DNA from: Sinorhizobium psoraleae
GTDB taxonomy: Bacteria > Pseudomonadota > Alphaproteobacteria > Rhizobiales > Rhizobiaceae
Length of the DNA stretch: 64,000 nt
Assembly (NCBI RefSeq): GCF_013283645.1
Contig: NZ_JABEKV010000002.1
Coordinates: 999,798-1,063,797 of the forward strand
Direction: 5' to 3'
Notes under the pieces: model-generated
Seen by the model: only the letters and a program-made list of their open reading frames with translations
What the model was told of the DNA's origin: nothing
Database searches by the model: none
Program-made: the position numbers and the translations under genes
Shown here: piece after piece, positions 53,321 through 63,167 of the stretch
Layout of the letters: the number at the start of each line of letters is the position of its first letter
Numbering within the stretch: position 1 is the stretch's first letter

Positions 53321-53643
53321 GCAGCCCTAGATAGCCGGCCTGATACCTTCGTTGATGCGCGTTGCATTCCTGCCTGGGCGGGAACGCGGCGCGCGAACGC
53401 TGGCCGGGAGACTGCGGAGCCCTATGGGAGCGCATTGCGCGGCGCGAAAGTACCTGCGTCTCTTCGAACATGGTTCGATGAATACCAGCACTGCGTGTGC
53501 CTCAGAGATGTTTTTCTCCAAAACATGCATATCACGCCGCTGACATTCTCTTTGAGGGTCGTTCCAGCACGTTTCCTCCTCGAAAAGCGCCACGATTGCG
53601 CTATTCTGCGCAAAACAAATGCACAGCCGCAAAGGAGCAGACC
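53321..53643. other. Gap of 323 bases before the peroxiredoxin gene
   Basis: No supported gene or repeat. GC content falls towards the right end, where GATTGCGCTATTCTGCGC (around 53594-53611) could hold a -10 element for the peroxiredoxin, but no matching -35 is clear. The AAAGGAG ribosome site ends the gap. Confidence 0.5.
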
Positions 53644-54303
53644 ATGAGCCTCCGTATCAACCAGACAGCCCCCGACTTCACCGCCGAGACCACCCAGGGC
53701 ACGATCAATTTCCATGAATGGATCGGCGACGGCTGGGCCGTTCTCTTCTCCCATCCGAAGAATTTCACGCCCGTCTGCACCACGGAACTTGGCGCCATGG
53801 CGGGAATCGAAAGCGAATTCCGCAAGCGTGGCGTCAAGATCATCGGCATCTCCGTCGATCCCGTCGAAAGCCACAGCAAATGGAAGAACGACATCAAGGT
53901 CGCAACCGGCTTCGACGTCGAGTATCCGCTGATCGGCGACCGGGACCTCAAGGTAGCCAAGCTCTATGACATGTTGCCGGCCGACGCCGGTGATACGGCG
54001 GAGGGCCGCACACCGGCCGACAATGCGACCGTTCGGTCTGTCTATGTCATCGGCCCGGACAAGAAGATCAAGCTGATCCTCACCTACCCGATGACGACCG
54101 GCCGCAACTTCAACGAGATCCTGCGCGCTATCGATTCGATCCAGTTGACCGCCAAGCACCAGGTGGCGACGCCGGCGAACTGGCAGCAGGGCGAGGACGT
54201 CATCATCACCGCGGCGGTGTCCAACGAGGACGCGATCCAGCGCTTCGGCTCCTTCGATACGGTCCTGCCCTATCTCCGGAAGACGAAACAGCCGACCGCA
54301 TAA
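53644..54303 (+). CDS. 1-Cys peroxiredoxin (Prx6 type)
   Basis: A 219-residue peroxidase reducing hydrogen peroxide and organic peroxides. The peroxidatic cysteine is in NFTPVCTTELGAM near residue 46; it is the only cysteine in the protein, so this is a 1-Cys enzyme needing an external reductant. The Prx6-type C-terminal arm is present (TPANWQQGEDVIITAAVSNE). AAAGGAGCAGACC fixes the start at 53644; the frame is open further upstream without support. Confidence 0.94.
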   Translation: MSLRINQTAPDFTAETTQGTINFHEWIGDGWAVLFSHPKNFTPVCTTELGAMAGIESEFRKRGVKIIGISVDPVESHSKWKNDIKVATGFDVEYPLIGDRDLKVAKLYDMLPADAGDTAEGRTPADNATVRSVYVIGPDKKIKLILTYPMTTGRNFNEILRAIDSIQLTAKHQVATPANWQQGEDVIITAAVSNEDAIQRFGSFDTVLPYLRKTKQPTA

Positions 54304-54330
54304 CGTCAGCGGCTCAGGCATCCGAATATG

Positions 54331-54376
54331 CGGCCCATGAAGCGCCCACGCGGCATTCATGGGCCGTCGGTTTTTT
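54331..54376 (+). terminator. Rho-independent terminator after the peroxiredoxin gene
   Basis: CGGCCCATGAA and TTCATGGGCCG form a perfect 11-base stem followed by TCGG and six T residues. It lies 27 bases after the stop codon and just before the convergent SMR gene end. Confidence 0.88.
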
Positions 54377-54396
54377 GAAGGCCGGTCCGTCCGTGC

Positions 54397-54714
54397 TCAG
54401 GCCTCCAGAAACCGCAGCCCTGCCACGGCAACGATGATCATCGCGATGCAGACGAGGCGAAGCCAGGACACCGGGTCGCCGAAAAGCACGATGCCGAGCA
54501 CAGTGATGCCCACGGATCCGATGCCGGTCCAGGCGGCATAGGCGGTGCCGGCCGGCAGCTCCCGCATCGCGATCGTCAGGAGGTAAACGCTGGCGAGTGC
54601 CGCCGCGACACCGATGATGCTTGGAACGAGCCGCGTCCAGCCTTCGGCATATTTCAGCGCAAGGCCCATGGCGATTTCGACGGCGCTCGCCGCCAGCAGA
54701 GTGATCCATGCCAT
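54397..54714 (-). CDS. SMR-family efflux protein (SugE/Gdx-like)
   Basis: A 105-residue four-helix small multidrug resistance protein. The essential membrane glutamate is in SAVEIAMGLALKYA near residue 14, and the motif AGTAYAAWTGIGSVGITVLG is closest to the SugE/Gdx subgroup, which exports guanidinium ions, and not to EmrE. The start at 54714 (MAWITLL) is standard for the family. It is divergent from an HxlR regulator and therefore probably controlled by it. Confidence 0.88.
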   Translation of the reverse strand: MAWITLLAASAVEIAMGLALKYAEGWTRLVPSIIGVAAALASVYLLTIAMRELPAGTAYAAWTGIGSVGITVLGIVLFGDPVSWLRLVCIAMIIVAVAGLRFLEA

Positions 54715-54763
54715 TGTTATCTCCATCCGGATTTTCAACTCTGGACCCAATCTGGTAGGATAG

Positions 54764-54787
54764 GCACCTAAGGGCAATTACGCACCT
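54764..54787. promoter_or_regulatory. Direct repeat between SMR and hxlR-type genes
   Basis: GCACCT occurs at 54764-54769 and again at 54782-54787, each followed by a purine- or T-rich stretch (AAGGG, TTTTGG), in the 89-base gap between the divergent genes. It is a possible binding site for the HxlR protein; the evidence is position only. Confidence 0.3.
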
Positions 54788-54803
54788 TTTGGTAACTATC
54801 AAA

Positions 54804-55199
54804 ATGTCTTTAGATTCGGCAAAGAAATCCGCGGCTTCGACGCCGAGCGTCTTCGACCCGACCTGCTCATCGCGCCACGCGCTGGAGCTTGTCGCCAGCA
54901 AATGGGCGATGCTGATCATCTCCGCCCTGGATGAGGGGCCGATGCGCAATGCCGCGCTGATGCGCAAGCTCGGCGATGTGTCGCAGAAGATGCTGACGCA
55001 GACGCTCAAAGAACTGGAGCGCAACGGGCTTGTGATCCGGGACGACAAACAGACCGTGCCGCCGCACGTCGAATACCGCCTGAGCGCGGTCGGGCGGTCG
55101 CTGAGCGATACGCTTGTCGTTCTGGACCGCTGGGCCGAAACCCATTTCGGAGAACTCGACGCAGCGCGCGAGCGCTATGACGCGGAACGCCGCGATTGA
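54804..55199 (+). CDS. HxlR-family transcriptional regulator
   Basis: A 131-residue winged-helix regulator. The family signature is CSSRHALELVASKWAMLIIS near the N terminus, with the conserved cysteine often used for redox or electrophile sensing; MRKLGDVSQKMLTQTLKELE is the recognition region. The start at 54804 gives the usual short N-terminal arm; a start 15 bases earlier is possible. It is divergent from the SMR efflux gene. Confidence 0.88.
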   Translation: MSLDSAKKSAASTPSVFDPTCSSRHALELVASKWAMLIISALDEGPMRNAALMRKLGDVSQKMLTQTLKELERNGLVIRDDKQTVPPHVEYRLSAVGRSLSDTLVVLDRWAETHFGELDAARERYDAERRD

Positions 55200-55231
55200 G
55201 CTGCGGGACACCGCGTCAAGCTTCGCTCGGT

Positions 55232-56143
55232 CTACTCGCCATCCATCTGCGACTGTGCGATCACCTTCACCGCCCAATCAGCGAAAACCCGCAGCCGGCT
55301 GCTCAAATGCCGGTTGGGTGGATAGACGAGATAGATCGGCGCCGGTTCGATCTGCCAATCGGCGAGCACCGGCCTCATCGCACCGGATTGCAGATCGTCG
55401 CGCACCATAAAGCGTGGTGCCTGGACGACTCCGAGCCCTGCCCGCGCGGCGGCAAGATAGGTCGTCGCTTCGTTTGCCGCGACAGCGTAACGGCCCTTGA
55501 CCTCGATCTCCTCATTTCCTCGCTTGAAATGAATCGGCATCGGCTGCCCGGTCTGCGGCCGGAAGTAACCGACGACGTAGCAATTCCTCTCGAGGTCGGC
55601 CGGATGCTGCGGCGTCGAATGGCGATCGAGATAGGCCGGTGACGCACAGGCGATGAAGCTCATTTCCGTAATGCGCCTGGCGATCAGCGACTGGTCGGTC
55701 AGCGTGCCCACGCGGATCGCGCAATCGACGTTTTCGGCGACATAGTCGATCGTCCGATCCGAAACGCCGAGATCGATCTGGATGTCGGGATATTTCTTGT
55801 GGAACTCGGGCAGCGCGGGAAGGATAACGAGGTTGGCGATCGCACTCGCCATTTCGACCCGCAACCGCCCCTTCGGCAGGCTCTGCGCGCTCGACAGGCT
55901 GCCGTCGAGTTCGTCGAGATCGGAAACAAGGCGGGCCGCTCGTTCGTAATAGAGTGCGCCGTCGGGCGTCACCAGAACGCGCCGCGTCGTGCGGTTGAGC
56001 AATTTGGTGCTTAGGTGCGCTTCCAACCCCTGGATGAGGTTGGTCACCGTCGCCTTCGGCATGTTGAGCGATACGGATGCCCGGGTAAAATTGCCGGTCT
56101 CCACCACTCGAAGAAAGGCGCGCATGGCCGTGAGCTGGTCCAT
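55232..56143 (-). CDS. LysR-family transcriptional regulator
   Basis: A 303-residue regulator with an N-terminal helix-turn-helix ([40 protein letters not shown]) and a periplasmic-binding-like effector domain (about 95-300). It resembles the CrgA/DmlR-type cluster that includes efflux regulators. It is divergent from the alpha/beta-hydrolase-RND operon with 121 bases between starts, which implies direct control of that operon. The ATG at 56143 is preferred to TTG two codons earlier. Confidence 0.92.
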   Translation of the reverse strand: MDQLTAMRAFLRVVETGNFTRASVSLNMPKATVTNLIQGLEAHLSTKLLNRTTRRVLVTPDGALYYERAARLVSDLDELDGSLSSAQSLPKGRLRVEMASAIANLVILPALPEFHKKYPDIQIDLGVSDRTIDYVAENVDCAIRVGTLTDQSLIARRITEMSFIACASPAYLDRHSTPQHPADLERNCYVVGYFRPQTGQPMPIHFKRGNEEIEVKGRYAVAANEATTYLAAARAGLGVVQAPRFMVRDDLQSGAMRPVLADWQIEPAPIYLVYPPNRHLSSRLRVFADWAVKVIAQSQMDGE

Positions 56144-56264
56144 TTTCAATAACCGAATTGTTCGAAATACCGAATAGTGTAATCAGAACCCGCCGACTAT
56201 TCCAGACGAAAGACAATGTTATGCTGCAAACATCGCGGGCTGTCCCTCATCTAGGGATTGTCCT

Positions 56265-57110
56265 ATGGCAGAGACAAGAGAGATGAACACGCATTTTACG
56301 GAAGAGACGATGCAGACGGCCCACGGGGCGTGCCGCGCGCGCGTCTACCGAGGCGCGTCGTTGCTCGTTCCACCTCCGGTCGTGCTTCATTTTCACGGCG
56401 GGTCCTTCGTCGGGGAATCGGTCGCGGCCGGCGAGAAAGTTGCGAGCGCGCTTGCCGCCGCTGGGGCCGTGGTCATTTCGCCGGAATATCCTTCGGCGTG
56501 CCTCAGCCCGTTCCCGGCAGCGCTCGAGGCTTCATACGCCATGCTGTCGTCGATGCGCAGCCGCTGTCCGCAGTTCGCGCACAAGAAGTCGATGCTGTTC
56601 GTTGCCGGGGAGGAAGCGGGCGGAAATCTCGCGGCCGGCCTGGCCCTGATGGCACGCGACCAGTTTCTCTCGGACCTCAAGGGGCAGATCCTGCTGTCGC
56701 CCCTGCTCGATCCCTGCATGGCGACGGCGTCGTTCCGCAAATTCTGTCCGCAGAGTTCGGTGCAGTCCATCGCCGAGGGCTGGCAACGCTATCTCGGTGA
56801 ACGCAGCGGGCTGACCCACCCCTACGCGGCCCCCGGGTATTGCACGCGATTGCAGGGGCTCGTTCCAGCCCTCGTCATCACCAGCGAGCAATGTCCCATG
56901 CATGACGAAACGGAGGCCTATGCGGAGCGACTTCGCCAGGCCGGCGTCCCGGTGAAAATGCACGTCCTGCCGGGGGGCGCCACCTGGCTGCCTGCCAACA
57001 CCTTGTCGCAGGAAAACTGGCCCGCGCAGGAACAGACCATATCCGGCATTTTCTCCCGCTTCTTCCAGGATGCAGGGGCGAAGCCAAACTCGCAGATGAA
57101 AACGAACTAG
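56265..57110 (+). CDS. Catalytically degenerate alpha/beta-hydrolase (HSL-like fold)
   Basis: A 281-residue protein with the hormone-sensitive-lipase-like fold. The oxyanion segment is HFHGGSFVGES near residue 43, but the nucleophile motif reads AGEEAGGNLAAG where GDSAGGNLA is expected, so the serine is glutamate. The acid position reads TSEQCPMHDETEAYAERLRQ (Cys for Asp), and the histidine position reads LPGGATWLP where PGxxHGF is usual. All three catalytic residues are therefore absent, while the fold residues are kept. It is the first gene of the RND efflux operon, 28 bases before the adaptor gene. A regulatory or ligand-binding role is more likely than hydrolysis. The start could also be ATG at 56283. 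Confidence 0.78.
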   Translation: MAETREMNTHFTEETMQTAHGACRARVYRGASLLVPPPVVLHFHGGSFVGESVAAGEKVASALAAAGAVVISPEYPSACLSPFPAALEASYAMLSSMRSRCPQFAHKKSMLFVAGEEAGGNLAAGLALMARDQFLSDLKGQILLSPLLDPCMATASFRKFCPQSSVQSIAEGWQRYLGERSGLTHPYAAPGYCTRLQGLVPALVITSEQCPMHDETEAYAERLRQAGVPVKMHVLPGGATWLPANTLSQENWPAQEQTISGIFSRFFQDAGAKPNSQMKTN

Positions 57111-57138
57111 GCCGGCTCCCAACCGGCAAGGAGAAAAC

Positions 57139-58341
57139 ATGACGTCGACCGTTACCCGCCGGGTCCTTTGGGGCGCCGGCCTGAGCATCCTATTGTCCAT
57201 CGCCGGGGGAACCGCCGTGTTCTTCGGCGTGCCCTATCGGTACAAGGCTGACGCCGCGACTGAAACAGCCGCGGCGCCGCCCGCCGTCCCCGTTTCGGTT
57301 GCGAAGGCGGAATCCCGGCGGATCACGACCTGGGAGAGCTTTTCCGGACGGCTCGAAGCGATCGAGCGCGTTGAGGTGCGTCCCCGCGTTGGCGGCGCCA
57401 TTCTCAAATCGCATTTCCGTGAAGGCGCACTGGTGGAGAAGGGAGACCTTCTCGTAACCATCGACCCAGAACCTTATGCCGCCGCCGTCGAGCGTGCGGA
57501 GGCTCAGGTCGCCGCGGCCGAGGCGCGGGTGGCGCTCGCGAAAACGGAGCTCGAGCGCGGCCGCAAGCTGGTCACCACGAGCGCGATACCGCAAAGTGGA
57601 GTCGACCAGCGCTTAAGCGTCTTCGACGAGGCTCGGGCGAATGTCCGCTCGGCAAAGGCGGCGCTGCGTTCCGCCCGGCTGGACCTGCAATATACGGAAG
57701 TCCGCGCACCGATCTCCGGCCGCGTCGGCAGGCTTGAGGTGACGGCCGGCAACCTGGTCGCCGCCGGCTCCGCCTCGCCGGTCCTGACCACGCTCGTCTC
57801 GATCGACCCGATCTATGCGAGCTTCAACGTCAGCGAGGAAGTGGTCGCGGCGGCTCTCGCCAAGCTCTCCGCTTCGGCGGCCGGCAGCGCGATCGAGAGC
57901 ATCCCCGTGCAGATCGGCACCGCCGCCGACGAGGGAACGCCGATCAGTGGCCACATCCAGCTCATCAACAACGAAGTCGATGCTGCAACCGGCACCATCC
58001 GCGTGCGGGCGGCGCTCAACAACGCCGACAGCAGGCTGATTCCGGGACAGTTCGTCCGCATCCGCATCGGCGATCCGGCTCCCGCGGAAAAGCTGGTGAT
58101 CAGCGACCGTGCCATCGGCTCGGACCAGGACAAGAAGTTTGTGCTGGTCGTCGGCGCCGACAACAAGGTCGAATACCGCCAGGTAACACTCGGACCGACC
58201 GCCGATGGTCTTCGGATCGTCGAAGCCGGGCTGAAGCCGGGCGAGAGCATCGTCGTCAATGGGCTGCAGCGCGTCCGACCGGGCGTCCTCGTTGCCCCGC
58301 AGCCGGCCGAGGAAGCGACCGCTTCGATCGCCAAGCGATAG
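57139..58341 (+). CDS. RND efflux periplasmic adaptor subunit
   Basis: A 400-residue membrane-fusion protein. An N-terminal signal/anchor (VLWGAGLSILLSIAGGTAVF) is followed by the lipoyl-like halves (RVEVRPRVGGAILKSHFREG; RAPISGRVGRLEVTAGNLV) around an alanine-rich coiled-coil hairpin (about 110-175), then beta-barrel and membrane-proximal domains. It bridges the inner-membrane pump and an outer-membrane channel. AAGGAGAAAAC precedes the ATG. There is no lipobox cysteine, so it is probably anchored by the N-terminal helix. Confidence 0.94.
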   Translation: MTSTVTRRVLWGAGLSILLSIAGGTAVFFGVPYRYKADAATETAAAPPAVPVSVAKAESRRITTWESFSGRLEAIERVEVRPRVGGAILKSHFREGALVEKGDLLVTIDPEPYAAAVERAEAQVAAAEARVALAKTELERGRKLVTTSAIPQSGVDQRLSVFDEARANVRSAKAALRSARLDLQYTEVRAPISGRVGRLEVTAGNLVAAGSASPVLTTLVSIDPIYASFNVSEEVVAAALAKLSASAAGSAIESIPVQIGTAADEGTPISGHIQLINNEVDAATGTIRVRAALNNADSRLIPGQFVRIRIGDPAPAEKLVISDRAIGSDQDKKFVLVVGADNKVEYRQVTLGPTADGLRIVEAGLKPGESIVVNGLQRVRPGVLVAPQPAEEATASIAKR

Positions 58342-58483
58342 TTGAACGCGCCGCCTCGCCTCTCTCGAGGGGACGCGCGGCGGCGCCCGACCGAACATCA
58401 AAGTGCATGCTTCCACGCTCGCGGTGAGCATTCTCGCCGCGGATGCCTGGTTCTTGCCCGAAGTCATCCCAAGGGGAATTGTT

Positions 58484-61400
58484 ATGAACTTCTCACGCTT
58501 TTTCGTCGACCGCCCGGTCTTCGCGGGCGTTCTCTCAGTGCTCATCTTCGTCGCGGGCCTGATCGGCATGACCGGTCTGCCGATCTCGGAATATCCGGAG
58601 GTCGTGCCGCCGCAGATCGTCGTGCGCGCCCAGTATCCCGGCGCCAACCCATCGGTGATCGCCGAAACGGTCGCGACGCCGCTCGAGGAGCAGATCAACG
58701 GTGTCGAAGGCATGCTCTACATGCAGAGCCAGGCGACCGCCGATGGTTTGATGACGTTGACCGTCACCTTCGAACTCGGCACCGATCCTGACCAGGCCCA
58801 GCAGCTCGTGCAGAACCGCGTCTCGCAGGCCGAGCCGCGCCTGCCGGAAGAGGTGCGCCGTCTCGGCGTGACGACCGTCAAGAGCTCGCCGGACCTGACG
58901 CTCGTTGTCCATCTCCTCTCGCCCAACGGTCAATACGACATCAACTATCTGCGCAACTACGGCGTCCTCAACGTCAAGGACCGCCTTGCCCGCATCGATG
59001 GCGTCGGCCAGGTGCAGATCTTCGGCGGCGGCGACTATTCGATGCGCGTCTGGATCGACCCGCAGAAAGCCGCCGAACGGGGGCTGGCCGCAGGCGATGT
59101 CGCAAACGCCATCCGCCAGCAGAACGTGCAGGCGGCCGCCGGCGTCATCGGTGCCTCGCCTTCGGTCCCGGGACTCGACCTGCAGCTTTCCGTCAACGCA
59201 CAGGGACGTCTGCAGACGCCGGAGGATTTCGCCGACATCGTCGTCAAATCCGGAGAGGGTGGCGAGGTCACGCGTCTCGGCGACGTCGCACGCGTCGAAA
59301 TGGGCGCTGCGGACTACTCGCTCCGCTCGCTCCTCGACAACAAGGCCGCCGTCGGCATGGGCGTCTTCCAGGCGCCGGGCTCCAATGCCATCCAGATTTC
59401 GGAAAACGTGCACAAGGCCATGGCCGAGCTGAAGCTGACCATGCCCGAGGGCGTGGATTACGAGATCGTCTACGACACGACCCAGTTCGTGCGCGCCTCG
59501 ATCGAGTCCGTCATTCATACGCTGCTCGAAGCGATCGCCCTCGTCGTCCTCGTCGTCATCATCTTCCTGCAAACCTGGCGCGCCTCGATCATTCCGCTCG
59601 TCGCCGTACCGGTCTCGATCGTGGGCACCTTTGCAGTGATGTATGTCTTCGGCTTCTCGATCAACGCGCTCAGCCTCTTTGGCCTGGTGCTGGCAATCGG
59701 CATCGTCGTCGATGACGCGATCGTCGTCGTCGAAAACGTCGAGCGCAACATTGCGCAGGGACTGTCGCCCGTGCAGGCGACCTACCGCGCCATGTCGGAG
59801 GTGTCCGGTCCGATCATCGCGATCGCGCTGGTGCTGGTCGCCGTCTTCGTGCCGCTCGCCTTCATCACCGGACTGACGGGACAGTTCTACCGCCAGTTCG
59901 CTCTCACCATTGCGATCTCGACGGTGATCTCCGCCTTCAACTCACTGACGCTTTCGCCGGCACTGGCGGCGCTGTTGTTGCGTGACCACCACGCGCCGAA
60001 GGATTGGCTTACACGCGCAATGGACAAGCTCTTCGGCTGGTTCTTCCGCGGCTTCAACCGCTTCTTCGGCCGCAGCTCCGAGGCCTATGGCCGCGGCGTG
60101 GGCGGGATTCTCTCCCGCAAGTCGCTGATCATGGGCGTCTATGTGGTGCTTCTCGGCGTCACCTTCGTCTTGTTCCGGGCCGTTCCCGGCGGCTTCGTGC
60201 CGGCGCAGGACAAGCAGTACCTGATCGGCTTTGCCCAACTGCCGGACGCAGCGACGCTCGACCGGTCGGAAGACGTAATCCGCCGCATGAGCGACATCGC
60301 GTTGAAGCACCCGGGCGTCGAGAACGCCATCGCCTTCCCGGGCCTTTCAATCAACGGCTTCACCAACTCGTCCAACTCCGGCATCGTCTTCGTGGCGCTG
60401 AAGCCCTTCGAAGAGCGTAAGACACCCGAGCTTTCGGGCGGCGCTATCGCCATGCAACTGAACCAGGAGTTCGGAGCTATCCAGGACGCCTTCATCGCTA
60501 TGTTCCCCCCGCCGCCCGTCCAGGGCCTCGGCACGACCGGCGGCTTCAAGCTCCAGATCGAAGACCGGAACGGGCTTGGCTATCGGACCCTCGACGAGGC
60601 GGCAAAGGCCTTTCTCGCCAAGGCCGCTCAGGCACCGGAACTGGCTGGCCTCTACTCGAGCTACCAGATCAACGTGCCGCAGCTTTTTGCCGATCTCGAT
60701 CGTGTGAAGGCGCGCCAGCTCGGCGTGTCCGTGACCGAGGTATTCGAGACGCTGCAAATCTATCTAGGGTCACTCTATGTCAACGACTTCAACGCCTTCG
60801 GCCGGACCTACAGCGTGCGCATCCAGGCCGACGCGAGCTACCGCAGCCATGCCGACGATATCGGCCGGCTGAAGGTTCGGTCGCAGTCGGGCGAAATGAT
60901 CCCGCTTTCGGCGCTCTTGAAAGTCGAGCAGACCGTCGGCGCGGAACGGGCGATCCGGTACAACGGCTTCCTGTCGGCCGACATCAACGGCGGTCCGGCG
61001 CCCGGCTACTCCTCCGGCCAGGCGCAGGCCGCGATTGAAAGGATCGCCGCCGAGACGCTGCCGCCCGGCATCGGCTTCGAATGGACGGATCTGACCTACC
61101 AGCAGATCCTCGCCGGCAACTCGGGCATCCTGGTCTTCCCGCTGGCGCTGCTGCTCGTCTATCTCGTGTTGGCGGCCCAGTATGAGAGCCTGACGTTGCC
61201 GATCGCGATCGTGCTGATCGTGCCGATGGGCATCATGGCCGCACTGATGGGCGTCTGGCTGACGGGCGGAGACAACAACGTCTTCACGCAGATCGGATTG
61301 ATCGTGCTCGTCGGCCTCTCCGCCAAGAACGCGATCCTGATTGTCGAGTTCGCCCGCGAACTCGAACTTTCCGGCAGCAGCGCGGTGAGCGCGGCGATCG

Positions 61401-61669
61401 AGGCCAGCCGGCTGCGCCTCAGGCCGATCCTGATGACCTCGATGGCCTTCATCATGGGCGTCGTGCCGCTCGTCACCTCTACCGGTGCCGGTGCGGAAAT
61501 GCGCTCGGCCATGGGCGTCGCCGTCTTTGCCGGCATGATCGGCGTTACCGCCTTCGGCATCTTCATGACGCCGGTCTTCTACGTGCTGATCCGCAAGCTC
61601 GCCGGCGAGCGGCCGCTGAAGCACTCGGGAGCACACATCGAAGCGCCGCATCTCGCCCCCGCCGAGTGA
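58484..61669 (+). CDS. RND multidrug efflux permease (HAE1 family)
   Basis: A 1061-residue proton-driven efflux pump of the AcrB type with twelve transmembrane helices and two large periplasmic loops. Helix 1 (FVDRPVFAGVLSVLIFVAG) and the proton-relay aspartates in helix 4 (VLAIGIVVDDAIVVVENVER) are visible. The start at 58484 follows AAGGGGAATT. No outer-membrane channel gene is in the operon, so a TolC-like protein from elsewhere is needed. Substrates are unknown; the regulated context with a LysR protein suggests induction by small aromatic or plant-derived compounds, an inference only. Confidence 0.95.
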   Translation: MNFSRFFVDRPVFAGVLSVLIFVAGLIGMTGLPISEYPEVVPPQIVVRAQYPGANPSVIAETVATPLEEQINGVEGMLYMQSQATADGLMTLTVTFELGTDPDQAQQLVQNRVSQAEPRLPEEVRRLGVTTVKSSPDLTLVVHLLSPNGQYDINYLRNYGVLNVKDRLARIDGVGQVQIFGGGDYSMRVWIDPQKAAERGLAAGDVANAIRQQNVQAAAGVIGASPSVPGLDLQLSVNAQGRLQTPEDFADIVVKSGEGGEVTRLGDVARVEMGAADYSLRSLLDNKAAVGMGVFQAPGSNAIQISENVHKAMAELKLTMPEGVDYEIVYDTTQFVRASIESVIHTLLEAIALVVLVVIIFLQTWRASIIPLVAVPVSIVGTFAVMYVFGFSINALSLFGLVLAIGIVVDDAIVVVENVERNIAQGLSPVQATYRAMSEVSGPIIAIALVLVAVFVPLAFITGLTGQFYRQFALTIAISTVISAFNSLTLSPALAALLLRDHHAPKDWLTRAMDKLFGWFFRGFNRFFGRSSEAYGRGVGGILSRKSLIMGVYVVLLGVTFVLFRAVPGGFVPAQDKQYLIGFAQLPDAATLDRSEDVIRRMSDIALKHPGVENAIAFPGLSINGFTNSSNSGIVFVALKPFEERKTPELSGGAIAMQLNQEFGAIQDAFIAMFPPPPVQGLGTTGGFKLQIEDRNGLGYRTLDEAAKAFLAKAAQAPELAGLYSSYQINVPQLFADLDRVKARQLGVSVTEVFETLQIYLGSLYVNDFNAFGRTYSVRIQADASYRSHADDIGRLKVRSQSGEMIPLSALLKVEQTVGAERAIRYNGFLSADINGGPAPGYSSGQAQAAIERIAAETLPPGIGFEWTDLTYQQILAGNSGILVFPLALLLVYLVLAAQYESLTLPIAIVLIVPMGIMAALMGVWLTGGDNNVFTQIGLIVLVGLSAKNAILIVEFARELELSGSSAVSAAIEASRLRLRPILMTSMAFIMGVVPLVTSTGAGAEMRSAMGVAVFAGMIGVTAFGIFMTPVFYVLIRKLAGERPLKHSGAHIEAPHLAPAE

Positions 61670-61698
61670 ACGGGAGTCCCCTGCCCGATGGCGCCTCA

Positions 61699-61730
61699 AG
61701 CGGGCCGGACGAGAAATCGTCCGGCCCGCT
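61699..61730 (+). terminator. Hairpin after the RND operon
   Basis: AGCGGGCCGGACGA and TCGTCCGGCCCGCT form a perfect 14-base stem closed by a GAAA loop, 29 bases after the permease stop. The T tract is weak. Confidence 0.65.
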
Positions 61731-61783
61731 CACGTTAGATCATTTCATTGTTTCACAGCAGCGAAATGATCTGGCCCTTTGAA

Positions 61784-61838
61784 ACAGCGCAATTCCGGAC
61801 GGAAAACCGCTACACGCTTTTTCCTGGAATTGCGCTGG
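61784..61838. repeat. Dispersed element with AATTCCGG/GGAATTG arms, copy 3
   Basis: GCGCAATTCCGGACGGAAAA and TTTTTCCTGGAATTGCGC form a long imperfect stem. It is preceded by a smaller palindrome GATCATTTC/GAAATGATC (61738-61771). The remainder of this 304-base gap before dapE contains only a fragment, GCACGTTCCTTGAATCGTAG near 61849, resembling half of a RIME1-like element. Confidence 0.7.
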
Positions 61839-61973
61839 GAGCCTACTGCACGTTCCTTGAATCGTAGCGCGGGCTGTAGCGCCGCCATCGCGCGTGACAG
61901 CCGGCACTCGATCGGATAAACCAGCAGCCTCCGACCTCACAGGCCTGCGTGCCGCGCAGATGGCTTCCGATAG

Positions 61974-63167
61974 ATGACCTCCACCGATCCGATCACCAAT
62001 CTTTCCACGCTTATTCGCTGCCCATCCGTCACCCCCGCCGAAGGCGGCGCGTTGACCGCGCTGGAGGCAATGCTGACTCCGCTCGGGTTCCGGGTCGACC
62101 GAGTGACAGCAAACGAAGCCGGAACGCCGGACATCGAGAATCTCTACGCCCGGCTGGGAAGCGACGGCCCGCATTTGATGTTCGCCGGCCATACCGACGT
62201 CGTGCCGGTCGGCGACGAAGCCGCCTGGACGCATCCCCCCTTCTCCGCGGCGATTGCCGGCGGCCAAATGTATGGGCGTGGCGCCGTCGACATGAAGGGC
62301 GGCATTGCCTGCTTCGTGGCGGCCGTTGCCCGCCACATCGAGAAGCATGGAGCGCCGAAAGGTTCGATCTCGTTTCTCATCACCGGTGACGAGGAAGGCC
62401 CGGCCATCAACGGCACGGTGAAGCTTCTTCAGTGGGCGGCGGCGAAAGGCGAGCGCTGGGATGCCTGTCTCGTCGGCGAGCCGACCAATCCCGATGCGCT
62501 TGGCGACATGATCAAGATCGGCCGGCGCGGTTCGCTCTCCGGCCGCATCACCGTTCACGGCGTCCAGGGACATGCGGCCTATCCGCATCTCGCCGACAAT
62601 CCGGTGCGCGGCATCCTGCAACTCACGGAGGCATTGATGGAGCCGCCTTTCGACGGCGGCACCGAGAGCTTCCAGCCCTCGAATCTCGAGGTCACGACCA
62701 TCGATGTCGGCAATCCGGCCGTCAACGTCATCCCGGCGAAGGCGAGCGCCAGCTTCAACATTCGCTTCAACGACAAATGGACCGCCGAAAGCCTCATGGC
62801 GGAGATCACCGCGCGGCTCGATCGTGCCGCGGCGATCGACAAGCTCAGGCCGGGCCGTGCGCCGGTCCGTTACGACATCGTCTGGAACGAGCGTCCGAGC
62901 CACGTATTCCTCACGCGCAACAACGCCCTGATCGATTCGCTTTCCGGCGCGGTCGAGGCCGTCGTGGGACGCCAGCCGAAGCTCTCGACCACCGGCGGCA
63001 CCTCGGATGCGCGCTTCATCAAGGACTACTGCCCCGTCGTCGAATTCGGCCTTGTCGGGCAGACGATGCATATGGTCGATGAGCGCGTTGCCGTCGCCGA
63101 TCTCGAAACCCTGACCGAGATCTACGAAACCTTCATCGCCCGCTGGTTCGGTCATGCCGCTGCTTGA
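61974..63167 (+). CDS. dapE: Succinyl-diaminopimelate desuccinylase
   Basis: A 397-residue M20 zinc hydrolase making LL-diaminopimelate for lysine and peptidoglycan. Metal and catalytic motifs: [12 protein letters not shown] near residue 68, [12 protein letters not shown] near residue 102, [12 protein letters not shown] with the general-base glutamates near residue 135, and [12 protein letters not shown] near residue 165. The C-terminal metal ligand histidine is in [10 protein letters not shown]. It overlaps the next gene by 14 bases. Confidence 0.97.
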   Translation: MTSTDPITNLSTLIRCPSVTPAEGGALTALEAMLTPLGFRVDRVTANEAGTPDIENLYARLGSDGPHLMFAGHTDVVPVGDEAAWTHPPFSAAIAGGQMYGRGAVDMKGGIACFVAAVARHIEKHGAPKGSISFLITGDEEGPAINGTVKLLQWAAAKGERWDACLVGEPTNPDALGDMIKIGRRGSLSGRITVHGVQGHAAYPHLADNPVRGILQLTEALMEPPFDGGTESFQPSNLEVTTIDVGNPAVNVIPAKASASFNIRFNDKWTAESLMAEITARLDRAAAIDKLRPGRAPVRYDIVWNERPSHVFLTRNNALIDSLSGAVEAVVGRQPKLSTTGGTSDARFIKDYCPVVEFGLVGQTMHMVDERVAVADLETLTEIYETFIARWFGHAAA

